A stretch of DNA of 45,121 nucleotides from JBEBXQ01 sp040391535 (GCA_040391535.1 JBEBXQ010000023.1:1-45121), one strand, 5' to 3'. Counted from the stretch's first letter, positions 1 to 9,477 are shown. The notes: generated from the letters alone by a model not told the origin. A program made the numbers and translations.

Positions 1-2
1 CG

Positions 3-3000
3 GGCCAGACTAATTCCTGGATTAACTACAGCCAGAAGTATGTACGGGTTGGGGTGACCACTAAAGGAATTCATAAAGTTAATTTTTCCCAATTGGCATC
101 TGCTGGAATTAACATTATTTCACAAAATGAAAGAGATAATCTACAACTTTATTTCCGGGGGAAGCAGATTCCGATTTTGAAAGTTGAGTCAGATCATCTA
201 TTATTTTATGGTGAACCAAACGATGGTGCTTTGGATAATCAGCTTTACAGGCCAGTTGGTACCAGAGGCAACCCATACTACAGTCTTTTTTCTGATATTG
301 GATATTACTTCATAACAGTTGGTTCACAATCGGGGTTAAGAGCTCAGAACATTAATACTCCAATAGACAATAGTGTAACACCTGAAGGGTGGCATATGGA
401 AAATACCGTTAAAGAATTCCACAGCCATTATTCAAAAAATGATTCGTACAGTAACATCCCAACTCTTTCTCAAAGCTATTATGAATTACATGAGGGTTGG
501 ACCGGACCTGTAGTTGCTGATAATAATGCTACTACAGAAACCATTCAGTTTCTGAATAAGGTAAATAGTGGGCCAAATCCCCAATTGGAACTAAAAGTTC
601 ATGGAAACTCATTAAATAATAATTATAGGGTCTTAACTAAATTGGGAACCCCCTTAAGGGATGTTTATACTTTTAATTTTATTGGTCTGCAATCACAAAC
701 ACAGGTACTTGAATTTCAACCTCAGGATATATCAGCGGCAAATACTTCACAACTACAGCTCACTTCTTTAACTCAAACAAGCGATTATGTAACAAATGGA
801 AGGTTTTCACTAACTTATTATATAGTTAAATACCCTCAGTTGATTGACATGAATGGTAACGCTTCAAAATATTTCAATTTCCCTGCTGGTAGCAACAGAA
901 TAGCCCATGTGCATTTTGTAGGTGCAGCAACATCATCATTAATTGTTGACATTTCTGATATTGAACAAATTAAACTTTATACAGGATACAATCACCCTTC
1001 TAATAATGGCATTGAAGGAATGATTTCACTAAATCAAAATAACGACACAAAATTGTATGTGTCTGCAGAAATCAAAAACATCTCGAATATTAAGGCAATA
1101 AATTTCATAAATCCTACCCCTTCTGACTACAATTATATCATCATAACCAATAGTGCCTTAAAAGAGGCTTCAAATGGTTTTGCAACCTACAGGGCTTCGA
1201 CTCAGGGTGGAAATTATACTCCTTTAATTGTAGAAATTGAAGATCTGTATAACGCATTTAATTACGGAGAACCAAGCCCCTTGGCCATACGTAACTTTGC
1301 AAAATATATGATCTCTGATAATAATCTCGATAAACATCTATTTCTAATTGGCCCTTCTTCTACCAGATATGATAAAATAAAACGGGAATTACCAGGCGAT
1401 GTTCCGGGTATTGGATATCCTGGATCAGATTTATTATTAGTAACTGGGTTGACCGTCGAGAATGTGAACAGTAAAGAGTATGATATACCTACAATTCCTA
1501 TCGGAAGACTTTCAGTAACCACACCAAATCTAGTCACCCAATATCTGAACAAAGTAAAAATATATGAGGGTCAAAATACTGATTTAGCATGGCAAAAGAA
1601 TGTTCTGCATCTAAATGGTGGTAAAAGTGTATCAGAAATAAATAGCTTAAAAAACACATTAGCATCGAATGAGTCTACAATTAAAAGTAGTTTCCTTGGA
1701 GGGGCTATAACTGCATTAAGTAAGCAAAACCCTGCGGGCAATGAATTTGTTGATATATCATCTCAGCTAAATAATGGAGTTGGAATTATTACTTATTATG
1801 GTCATGGTTCTGCAACAACATTAGATTTCAATTTCAGATATATTTCAGATTGGCCCAGCTATAATAATATCAATAAATTCCCATTTTTATATTTCAATGG
1901 CTGTGGTGTCGGAAATATTTATTCCGGTAGACTTGACCCTAATCCGAGTTCAGGTGGAAATCGGGTTTCTTTTAGTACGGACTGGCTCTTACCGGAAAAT
2001 AAAGGAGCAATTGTCGTAATGGCAAATACTTTCTTGAGTTATTTATCAATTTCCAATCGATACGTCCAGCTTATATATAAATATTTACTGGATGTACCTG
2101 AACAATTAACCATTGGGCAGGTACAACAAAGAACCGCTGTTGAATTGTTTCAAGGAACAGTGAATGCGTATGATGTTGCAAATTTGCATCAATCCCTGAT
2201 CCAGGGTGATCCAGCGGTGAAAATTGCTCGTTTAAATAAACCAGATTATATAGTAGACGAATTGAGCCTTTTTCTTAAGTCTACTGATGGAAATAAATTC
2301 TCCACTAGCCAGAATATCCAGTTAGGGCTTGCGATTAGAAACGGAGGAAGAAATATTAAATCTACGATTCCGTACAGGCTGACCTATAAATATACCAGTG
2401 GAAATACAGAGTTCATAAATGGGACAATTTCTAATGTAGCAAACTACGATACTTTGTATATTCAGTCGATTGCCAGTACTAATGCAAACGGAAGAATCTT
2501 ATCTCAGATTCAGGAGTTATCCGAAATTAGCATTGAAATAGATAATGCTAATACCATTGACGAATTAAGTAAAAATAACAATGGTTCATCTTTGACTCTT
2601 ACTTGGGATGATATAAAAAACTCTATTATATGGAATAACAACTCTTCCCCATTACCAGTTGTTTTAACAAAATTTGAATTACAAAAGGAAAATCAATCCA
2701 CATTGGTCACCTGGACAACGAGTGAAGAAATTAACAGTGATTATTTCGAAATCCAAAAAAGCATAGATGCCAAAAACTGGATATCTCATTCTAAAGTCCC
2801 TGCCAGGGGATTAGCAAATGAGATCCATACCTATAATCAGACTGATATTAATCCTTTTCCTGGAGACAATTTTTATAGATTAAAAATGGTTGACAAAGAT
2901 GGTACTTTTACCTATAGCCCCATAAAAAGTATAATATTTGATATACCCTTTGACCTGATTGCTTCTCCCAATCCTGTAACAAAATGGATGGATATAAGAA

Positions 3001-3176
3001 GTACCAAACAAATCGAAAATATTGTAATTTATAGCACAGAAGGTGTTATTTTATTGGAAAAGAAAAATAATTTTGATGAGAAAATAGACCTTTCCTCATT
3101 ACCTTCGGGTGTGTATTTTATAACAGTCATTCATACAGATCAGACAAAAATATCACGCAAAATCCTTAAAATTTGA
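3..3176 (+). CDS. C25-family (gingipain/PorU-like) cysteine protease with T9SS sorting domain, 5' truncated by window edge
   Basis: This is a secreted cysteine protease of the gingipain clan and resembles the T9SS sortase PorU or its PorU2-like paralogues. The GTG at 54 is not the true start. The frame is open to the window edge, and the upstream codons (…NSWINYSQKYVRVGV) align with residues near the N-terminus of the downstream paralogue (NHWIDFSQKYLKIEI), so only the signal peptide and a few residues are missing. Counting from the GTG, the catalytic His is H584 in YYGHGS and the nucleophile is C617 in NGCGVGN. An SLIQGDPAVKI segment, typical of C25 proteins, closes the protease domain. A fibronectin-like domain follows (about 875-965), then a type A T9SS sorting domain (SPNPVTKWMDI … SGVYFITVI … KILKI). 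PorU itself cannot be told from a secreted C25 effector by sequence alone. The sorting tail favours an exported, surface-anchored product. Confidence 0.88.
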   Translation, partial: GQTNSWINYSQKYVRVGVTTKGIHKVNFSQLASAGINIISQNERDNLQLYFRGKQIPILKVESDHLLFYGEPNDGALDNQLYRPVGTRGNPYYSLFSDIGYYFITVGSQSGLRAQNINTPIDNSVTPEGWHMENTVKEFHSHYSKNDSYSNIPTLSQSYYELHEGWTGPVVADNNATTETIQFLNKVNSGPNPQLELKVHGNSLNNNYRVLTKLGTPLRDVYTFNFIGLQSQTQVLEFQPQDISAANTSQLQLTSLTQTSDYVTNGRFSLTYYIVKYPQLIDMNGNASKYFNFPAGSNRIAHVHFVGAATSSLIVDISDIEQIKLYTGYNHPSNNGIEGMISLNQNNDTKLYVSAEIKNISNIKAINFINPTPSDYNYIIITNSALKEASNGFATYRASTQGGNYTPLIVEIEDLYNAFNYGEPSPLAIRNFAKYMISDNNLDKHLFLIGPSSTRYDKIKRELPGDVPGIGYPGSDLLLVTGLTVENVNSKEYDIPTIPIGRLSVTTPNLVTQYLNKVKIYEGQNTDLAWQKNVLHLNGGKSVSEINSLKNTLASNESTIKSSFLGGAITALSKQNPAGNEFVDISSQLNNGVGIITYYGHGSATTLDFNFRYISDWPSYNNINKFPFLYFNGCGVGNIYSGRLDPNPSSGGNRVSFSTDWLLPENKGAIVVMANTFLSYLSISNRYVQLIYKYLLDVPEQLTIGQVQQRTAVELFQGTVNAYDVANLHQSLIQGDPAVKIARLNKPDYIVDELSLFLKSTDGNKFSTSQNIQLGLAIRNGGRNIKSTIPYRLTYKYTSGNTEFINGTISNVANYDTLYIQSIASTNANGRILSQIQELSEISIEIDNANTIDELSKNNNGSSLTLTWDDIKNSIIWNNNSSPLPVVLTKFELQKENQSTLVTWTTSEEINSDYFEIQKSIDAKNWISHSKVPARGLANEIHTYNQTDINPFPGDNFYRLKMVDKDGTFTYSPIKSIIFDIPFDLIASPNPVTKWMDIRSTKQIENIVIYSTEGVILLEKKNNFDEKIDLSSLPSGVYFITVIHTDQTKISRKILKI

Positions 3177-3224
3177 TCTATACACAATTCGTTTAGATAC
3201 AGCAAAATCGATAAATGATACAAA

Positions 3225-6200
3225 ATGAAGCAAAACGGAATTATGATGAACTTAATGAATATCATGAGGTTGCAGATGTTTTGTGCAATTATATTTCCTC
3301 TGTATATCAGTGCCCAGGATAACCAATACTCTAACCACTGGATTGACTTTTCGCAAAAGTATCTTAAAATAGAGATTAAGGAAAAGGGACTTTACCATAT
3401 CAATTTTAGTCAAATTAGTGATAATGGTATTGCAATTTCTGCGACAGAAAAAGACTATATACAGGTATTTAACAAGGGCAAAGAAATTCCTATTCTGATT
3501 AAAGATAATAATCAGGTAGTGTTTTACGGAGAACCTAATGATGGGGCATCCGATTCACTTTTGTACAGACCAAACAATCAAAGAGGTAACCCATATTACG
3601 GAATGTATTCTGATATCGGGGTATATTACCTTACTGTGGGGAAGAGTCTTGGAAAAAGAATACCATTGATTAATCAAGACATAGATAACTCTTTGGTATT
3701 CACTACCTGGCATCTGGAACAATCCTTGTCTTTCTTCCACAATGACTATACTAATAATAACTCGACTAGTAATATTCCTGACTTATCACAAAGCTATTTT
3801 CAGAATAACGAAGGTTGGTCCAGCAAAATGTATAAAGACCTGGAATCTGTAACGTATAATATTACGCTTGATCGATATATCAAAGGAATCTCAAATCCAA
3901 GAATCAAAATGATGGTTTATGGAAATTCCCTTAATAACAATTATCAGGTAGGAGTAAAAACTGGTGAGAACCTTAGAGATACTGAGAAATTTACTTTTAA
4001 TAGATTACAAGCATTAACAAAAACAATAGAATTACAAGAAAGTGATATTAGCAATAATTCTTCTTCAAAATTACAACTACAATCACTGACCAAAACTGAA
4101 ATATATACTACAACCGGCCGATTTTCAATTGCCTATTATTTAGTCGAATACCCACAATCTTTAATCATGAATGGAAATAAATCTAAAATGATTTATTTCC
4201 CTAAAGAAAATCAGACTAAATGGAAAAAAATTCAGATAGCCGATGCTGAAGAAACTACTGCTCTGTTTGACATTACAGATACATACAACATAAAACAATA
4301 TCATACGTTAACATCTCCGGATAAGAAGGGTATTATCAGTATGATTGCCAATAATACCGCTCAAAATGTATCATTAATTGCAGTATCCGAGACCAGGGCT
4401 GCTCAAATTACTGCCGCTACCACATTTACTAATTACTCCCCGTCCCAGTATAATTATTTAATCATCACCAATGAAAAATTAAAACCATCTGCATTGCAAT
4501 ATGCAGCATACAGGTCATCAGATTCCGGTGGAAGTTTTAAAACTTTAGTGGTCGAAATTAAAGATCTATATCAACAATTCAATTACGGAGAGCCTAGCCC
4601 ACTTGCTATTAAGAACTTCGTAAATTATATAATATCAGATAAAAACAGAGACAAATATCTGCTCTTAATCGGGCCATCATCAACTCGATATGATAAAATA
4701 GAACGTGAACTCCCTGATGATGTACCGGCAATTGGTTATCCTGGATCTGATATGTTGCTAGTAACTGGTTTGCAAGGAGACCATGAGGACCTGCCTGCGA
4801 TTCCTGTAGGCCGTATTTCAGCAACTCTTCCGGAACAGGTATCCGGGTATCTTAATAAGGTAAAATCGACGGAGGCAAATGAACTAAATATCGGATGGCA
4901 AAAAAACACACTACATTTAAGTGGAGGAAAAACTGTCAGCGAGTTACAATCATTAAGTAACTCATTGAAGGGTTTAGAACCATTGATTACCGATGGCAAT
5001 CAGGGTGGCAGTATTACTTCAATGGTAAAACAAACCCTTGCCCCCACCGAAAACGTTGATATTTCAAATCAGGTTAATAAAGGAGTAGGGTTAATTTCAT
5101 ATTATGGTCATGGTTCAGCTACTACACTTGACTTTGATATAGGTTATGCCTCATCACCAAATAACACCATAAATAATAAAGGGAAATACCCTCTAATGTA
5201 CTTCAACGGTTGTGGCGTTGGAAATATTTTTTCGGGGAGATTTAGTACCGACCTTTCATCGGCTACAAAAATTCCTTTAAGTACCGATTGGATTTTTGCA
5301 CAAGAAAAAGGTGCAATTGCTGTAATTGCTAATACCTGGTATAGCTACCTTTCCACTTCTAATCTATATTTAAAAACGTTATACCAGTATCTCTTTAATA
5401 ATTCCCCCATTTTAAGTATTGGAAAGATCCAACTTGAAACAGCAAAAGCCATTATCAATGAATCTGGTTATAATCTCTATTCTATAGCAAACCTGCATCA
5501 GTCTTTACTTCAAGGAGACCCTGCATTAAAGTTGATCCAGGTCGAAAAACCTGATTTTACTTTCCCTGAATTTAAAAATATTATCATAAAAGCTGATAAT
5601 AATAAACCAAGTATTGGAGATTCCGATAATATTCAGATAGAGATTGCTATTGAGAATATTGGAAAATATTTAAAAAATACTCCGGTAAAAATTGATATAC
5701 TTTTGAACAAAAGTAATAATGCTGAAGAGAAAATTCCTGTTACTATTGATCAGCTTAGCTACCAGGACACAATCCGTCTCTCAATTCAAAATAATAATGA
5801 CATTCAATCCATCACGGCTATTATTAATCCTGGGTATGAGATCCCTGAATTAAATGAGGCTAACAATATTACTTTCCTTAATGTTGACTGGGAAGTCGCC
5901 AGTTCATTGAAGGAATATTCATCAGAAAATTTTAAAGATGAAATATCACCTATCATTGAAGTTTTATTTGACGGCAAAAAAGTAAAAAATGGTGAATCCG
6001 TTAGCACGGAAGTGAAATTAACAGTTCAGTTAACTGATAATATGCCCCTATCTACTGATATTAGAGCATTTAAAATTTTTATCAGAGATTGTTTGGAAGA
6101 AACATGCGGATATAATTCCATTTCTTTAGATGATAATATTTCCATTAATTTCGATAACACAAATTCACATACAATTACAATTAATTTTACTCTGAATGAA

Positions 6201-6593
6201 TATCATTTATTAACCTCCGGGCAAAAGGAAATTCTTATTACAGCTACAGATCAAAGTGGTAATATAAGTCAACCTTACAAAATAACTTTTGAGGTTATGG
6301 AAAATATTCCATTCACTGAAGTAATAATCAGTCCAAATCCAGGGATTGATTACGTAAAATTTCAAACAAAAACGAATTCTACATCAGATAAACACCTCAG
6401 TATGATCTCTTATAAAGTAATAGATATAAATGGAGCAATACTAAGGCAGGAACAAATTGAAATACACTCTCAAAACTTTAATGAGTGGTATTGGAGACCA
6501 AATGTAGGCGGGCATTATTTTTATGAGGTGTATCTTAGCTGGTCTGACAATAGTACTATTATAAAAAGAGGCAAAATAATAATATTAAAATAA
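3225..6593 (+). CDS. Second tandem C25-family (PorU-like) cysteine protease with CARDB-like and T9SS tail
   Basis: This 1122-residue paralogue of the preceding gene begins 48 nt after it. The signal peptide lies in residues 1-30 and ends near SAQ. Several in-frame Met codons precede the hydrophobic core, so the exact start is uncertain. The catalytic dyad is kept: H629 in YYGHGS and C663 in NGCGVGN. The protease domains of the two proteins align along their length (shared SSTRYDKI-RELP, GYPGSD-LLVTGL, STDW segments), but the C-termini differ. This copy has a CARDB-like beta domain around 770-890 and another beta domain before a terminal SPNPG sorting-type module. Divergence throughout argues for an old duplication. 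It converges on the lipoprotein gene at 6595 with a 1-nt gap. It may be a T9SS sortase paralogue or an exported protease. Confidence 0.88.
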   Translation: MKQNGIMMNLMNIMRLQMFCAIIFPLYISAQDNQYSNHWIDFSQKYLKIEIKEKGLYHINFSQISDNGIAISATEKDYIQVFNKGKEIPILIKDNNQVVFYGEPNDGASDSLLYRPNNQRGNPYYGMYSDIGVYYLTVGKSLGKRIPLINQDIDNSLVFTTWHLEQSLSFFHNDYTNNNSTSNIPDLSQSYFQNNEGWSSKMYKDLESVTYNITLDRYIKGISNPRIKMMVYGNSLNNNYQVGVKTGENLRDTEKFTFNRLQALTKTIELQESDISNNSSSKLQLQSLTKTEIYTTTGRFSIAYYLVEYPQSLIMNGNKSKMIYFPKENQTKWKKIQIADAEETTALFDITDTYNIKQYHTLTSPDKKGIISMIANNTAQNVSLIAVSETRAAQITAATTFTNYSPSQYNYLIITNEKLKPSALQYAAYRSSDSGGSFKTLVVEIKDLYQQFNYGEPSPLAIKNFVNYIISDKNRDKYLLLIGPSSTRYDKIERELPDDVPAIGYPGSDMLLVTGLQGDHEDLPAIPVGRISATLPEQVSGYLNKVKSTEANELNIGWQKNTLHLSGGKTVSELQSLSNSLKGLEPLITDGNQGGSITSMVKQTLAPTENVDISNQVNKGVGLISYYGHGSATTLDFDIGYASSPNNTINNKGKYPLMYFNGCGVGNIFSGRFSTDLSSATKIPLSTDWIFAQEKGAIAVIANTWYSYLSTSNLYLKTLYQYLFNNSPILSIGKIQLETAKAIINESGYNLYSIANLHQSLLQGDPALKLIQVEKPDFTFPEFKNIIIKADNNKPSIGDSDNIQIEIAIENIGKYLKNTPVKIDILLNKSNNAEEKIPVTIDQLSYQDTIRLSIQNNNDIQSITAIINPGYEIPELNEANNITFLNVDWEVASSLKEYSSENFKDEISPIIEVLFDGKKVKNGESVSTEVKLTVQLTDNMPLSTDIRAFKIFIRDCLEETCGYNSISLDDNISINFDNTNSHTITINFTLNEYHLLTSGQKEILITATDQSGNISQPYKITFEVMENIPFTEVIISPNPGIDYVKFQTKTNSTSDKHLSMISYKVIDINGAILRQEQIEIHSQNFNEWYWRPNVGGHYFYEVYLSWSDNSTIIKRGKIIILK

Positions 6594-6594
6594 A

Positions 6595-7299
6595 TTATGG
6601 TTCAAGCCCATACGAGATAAGCACCATTTTTTTTTCGTATCCTGAATCTATTTTATCACTTCCAATACAGTTATTATCCTGACAATATTCAAGAGCTGTA
6701 TCTTCATCATATACAAGTCCAATATTCGGAGCAAAATATTGGACGCTGTTATAATAATCAATTAATGTTGATTTTTCTCTTCTTATAACCTTGATCAGAT
6801 GGTCAGAATCTATATTCACCCTCTCAATCATCTGATTTGCCCTCTGAACTTTATACAGTTCTTCATTCTCCATATTATACGCATTACCATTCCACTCATC
6901 TCCAAAAACCACAGGATATTTTAATACCATACGGGTTATCCCCTGATTTGTAATTAATAAATTCTCCTGACTATTAATCATTGTATATCCTTCAACTTCT
7001 TTCCATAGATTTTGCTCATCATTTCTTCTGAATACTGACACTTCTATCATGGAAACATCAGAAGCAGTCAATAATTTGACAGAGCTAATTTTGTGCATTT
7101 CCTGAAATACGGTAACAACAGGACTAACTGATGCGGCATATTTTGTTTCGCTTACATCATATATTCTATAATGACCTACATTCGTCTTCACATATGATTC
7201 TGAACTCCACATTTGCTCATCTCTTTCACAACCATAAAGCACAATGGCAGATAATAACCCTACAAAAAATAAAACCTTATATTGATTAAAGAAATTCAT
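6595..7299 (-). CDS. Lipoprotein of unknown function, third gene of the lasso-peptide operon
   Basis: This 234-residue protein has a lipoprotein signal: a hydrophobic stretch at about 8-22, then the lipobox LYGC with the lipidated Cys at 24. I do not recognise its family. The mature part is mostly beta/loop with charged stretches and no obvious catalytic motif. Two Cys residues near the C-terminus (EYCQDNNC) could pair. Its start lies only 5 nt downstream of the cyclase stop codon, so it is almost certainly co-transcribed with the lasso precursor and cyclase. It is therefore a candidate for an operon-specific role such as peptide handling, immunity or reception at the envelope. That role is inferred from position only. 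It is clearly not a B1/B2 maturation protein or an ABC transporter. Confidence 0.8.
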   Translation of the reverse strand: MNFFNQYKVLFFVGLLSAIVLYGCERDEQMWSSESYVKTNVGHYRIYDVSETKYAASVSPVVTVFQEMHKISSVKLLTASDVSMIEVSVFRRNDEQNLWKEVEGYTMINSQENLLITNQGITRMVLKYPVVFGDEWNGNAYNMENEELYKVQRANQMIERVNIDSDHLIKVIRREKSTLIDYYNSVQYFAPNIGLVYDEDTALEYCQDNNCIGSDKIDSGYEKKMVLISYGLEP

Positions 7300-7304
7300 A
7301 TAAT

Positions 7305-9233
7305 TTATCCTTTATTTTCTTTATAATAATTAAGCCAAACAGCTAAAGTAACCGTTCTCAAAACATAAGTTACAATATCTTTTCTAAGATAATAATTATT
7401 CTCTTTGAGAAGTTCTACAGCTTTATAAAACGATTTCCTGTTGATATATTGCCAAACTTCTGTCGTTTCTTCCAAGAGCTCTCTGGACTCCATTAATAAA
7501 GTTTGGGCCATTGCCTTTCCATAATCTGAAAAGTCTGCTTTATCATACCGTAAGCGGGTACTTTCTGGTAATATCCCTTTCATTGCTGCACGCATATGGC
7601 CTCTTGTAAGTCCATTGTTATACTTCAATGATAGAGGTATACTCATATTTAACTCAAATAGATCTAAATTGTAAAACGGGAATTCAGAAATAACACCACT
7701 ATTGAGAGAGATATTGTAGTATTCTTCATATACAGAGAGTGCTCTCTTATTATAAAAACTTTTGATTGCAAAGTTTGTTTCAAACGTATTCTGCTCAATA
7801 AAATTTCCAGGTTCAATAACTCTAATATTATTTTTCTCAAAAGAGCTACCCAAATCTCTGGTTACTAATGAAGGTAATTCAACACTCCTCTCTGAAATTC
7901 TATAGTAAAAAGCATTTATCAAACGTTCAATTGTATATTTTAAAAATCCAATACCATATCTTAAATAGACTTTATCAAGCAGATGCTGACGCCTCAGCAG
8001 AGTCACTTTTTTCCCTTTTATCAATCTTAAAAAATAAAAATGATAAATAGTTTCATTTGCTTTTTGTTTATCAGTAAGCTGATCCCAATTACCTCTGAAT
8101 CCTGCGTATGGAGCTAGTCTGGATCTTTTTACAAAAATATTTTCTAGTTCTTCAAAATCTCCCTTCTCCAGTAATAAATCCAGATAAGATACTCCATGTC
8201 CCAAGCAACTGTCCCCCCCCTCACCTTCCAGCATTACTCTAATCCCTATATCTTTAGCAACTGTATTAATTTGGTGCTTATGGAACGGGCCAATAACCAA
8301 AACACTCGGATATCCACAGTTATATGTATGGGTATAGATAGAAGGCAAAAAGTTCTCTGATGGAGAAACAATATGATGCTTAGAATGTATTTTATTTACT
8401 ACATCAGAAATATAATGTTTTTCTTCATCAAAGCTAGATGATGCATTAAAATAAAAAGTATGCAAATCTAGGTGAGGAAAGATTTCACGACTAATTGCAC
8501 TGATAGAAGAAGAATCAAGCCCTCCACTTAAATGAGATCCAATTCTTTGTTCATGCCCGATTGCTGCATTAACTGAATTACTGAAAAGCCTTTTCAATTC
8601 CTTTGCGGAATCAATGTCTGAAGAAAAGTCATCTTTAAGTTCAAAAAGTAAGTAAGGTTTAATACCAACTTCTCTCCTATCAATAGTTGTTATATGACCA
8701 GGTAGACACGAACGAATTCCGCTATAAAAAGTTTGATTGCTATATAAATGATAATCTTCTTCTCCTGTTAAATATTCATTTAGTCTTGTCAAATCTATTC
8801 CCATATTATTTTTCACTTCTCGAACTTGTATCAGTTTATTTATACAGGTTGAGAAGGCAAAAAATTGATTTGGTACAAAATGATAAAACAATGGAGTTAA
8901 GCCAAACGCATCTCTGAAAAAAGTTGCTCTTTTACTCTGATCACAATAGTGAATGCCAAATAGGGAGCGGATTTTACTCCTTTCTAATTTTTCAATATCA
9001 AGTTTATCAGAAAAACATTGATCTGGGCATATTTCAGAGAGCCCTGACTCAAAGAAAAACCTTTTTTGATTTTGAAAATTAAAATCAAAAAAAAAGGGAA
9101 ACTTTTCCCTTTTTTTGATTTTATCAAATTCAATACATTGAATGAAACTCGATCTAAAGTTTCGATCAGCATTATATTGATCAGAAAAGATAACGGAGAT
9201 TGCATCGAAATAAATAATTCCGGATAGCTCCAT
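7305..9233 (-). CDS. Asparagine-synthetase-like lasso peptide macrolactam cyclase (protein C)
   Basis: The family activates an Asp or Glu side chain of the core peptide as an acyl-adenylate, then closes the ring onto the N-terminal amine. The PP-loop SGGLDSSS (about residues 236-243) and the downstream EGEGGDS motif are the ATP-pyrophosphatase signatures of the asparagine synthetase fold. The N-terminal Ntn-like half is recognisable (SGIIYFD, and RDAFGLTPLFY around 108-118). The Cys that should follow Met1 in glutamine-dependent enzymes is absent, with Ser in the equivalent SGI motif, so it should not hydrolyse glutamine. That is the usual lasso-cyclase condition. I chose the ATG at 9231-9233 (642 aa) over the TTG one codon upstream. 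It begins 7 nt after the stop of the precursor gene at 9241-9396, which supports assignment as its cyclase. Confidence 0.85.
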   Translation of the reverse strand: MELSGIIYFDAISVIFSDQYNADRNFRSSFIQCIEFDKIKKREKFPFFFDFNFQNQKRFFFESGLSEICPDQCFSDKLDIEKLERSKIRSLFGIHYCDQSKRATFFRDAFGLTPLFYHFVPNQFFAFSTCINKLIQVREVKNNMGIDLTRLNEYLTGEEDYHLYSNQTFYSGIRSCLPGHITTIDRREVGIKPYLLFELKDDFSSDIDSAKELKRLFSNSVNAAIGHEQRIGSHLSGGLDSSSISAISREIFPHLDLHTFYFNASSSFDEEKHYISDVVNKIHSKHHIVSPSENFLPSIYTHTYNCGYPSVLVIGPFHKHQINTVAKDIGIRVMLEGEGGDSCLGHGVSYLDLLLEKGDFEELENIFVKRSRLAPYAGFRGNWDQLTDKQKANETIYHFYFLRLIKGKKVTLLRRQHLLDKVYLRYGIGFLKYTIERLINAFYYRISERSVELPSLVTRDLGSSFEKNNIRVIEPGNFIEQNTFETNFAIKSFYNKRALSVYEEYYNISLNSGVISEFPFYNLDLFELNMSIPLSLKYNNGLTRGHMRAAMKGILPESTRLRYDKADFSDYGKAMAQTLLMESRELLEETTEVWQYINRKSFYKAVELLKENNYYLRKDIVTYVLRTVTLAVWLNYYKENKG

Positions 9234-9240
9234 CAATCAT

Positions 9241-9396
9241 TTAATCAATTCTTCCAGGTAATCCAGCATCCATATCTGATCCAACTTTGTCAGCTTTCGT
9301 CAACTTACTAACCTTGCCAAATGATTTCAAAGAAGGCTTACGATAGGCTTTCTTACCGTTAAGGCTATTGCCGGCAGTTATAAAATGGTGTTTCAT
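9241..9396 (-). CDS. Lasso peptide precursor (51 aa)
   Basis: This short gene starts at ATG 9394-9396 and stops at TAA 9241-9243. Residues 18-33 (YRKPSLKSFGKVSKLT) satisfy the lasso leader signature: Tyr18, Pro21, Leu23, Gly27 and the penultimate leader Thr33. The Tyr/Pro/Leu part is what B1/RRE domains bind, and the Thr at -2 sets the cleavage site. Cleavage after Lys34 would release the 17-residue core ADKVGSDMDAGLPGRID. Ring closure would join Ala1 to Asp9 (9-residue ring, 8-residue tail) or to Asp7 (7-residue ring). Glu8/Asp8 is not available. Pro13 and Arg15 are the bulky tail residues that could lock a thread. It is the first gene after the promoter at 9503-9536 and directly precedes the cyclase gene. 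Confidence 0.88.
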   Translation of the reverse strand: MKHHFITAGNSLNGKKAYRKPSLKSFGKVSKLTKADKVGSDMDAGLPGRID

Positions 9397-9477
9397 TTTT
9401 TTCTAAATTTTTATGGGAGTGAGAAATCTTTAATACTGTTTTTGACTACTAGTTCTGTGTATAAATAAAATGACCTC

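Noticed and set aside
3..6593. Assembly duplication creating two C25 genes
   Set aside because: The two copies differ throughout and have different C-terminal domains, so this is an old gene duplication and not an artefact.
8687..8917. Plus-strand open frames opposite the lasso cyclase gene
   Set aside because: The A/T-rich antisense strand of a conserved gene yields open frames by chance.
7305..9233. Ordinary asparagine synthetase B
   Set aside because: No catalytic Cys near the N-terminus, and it lies directly behind a lasso-type precursor. Metabolic AsnB would keep the Cys.
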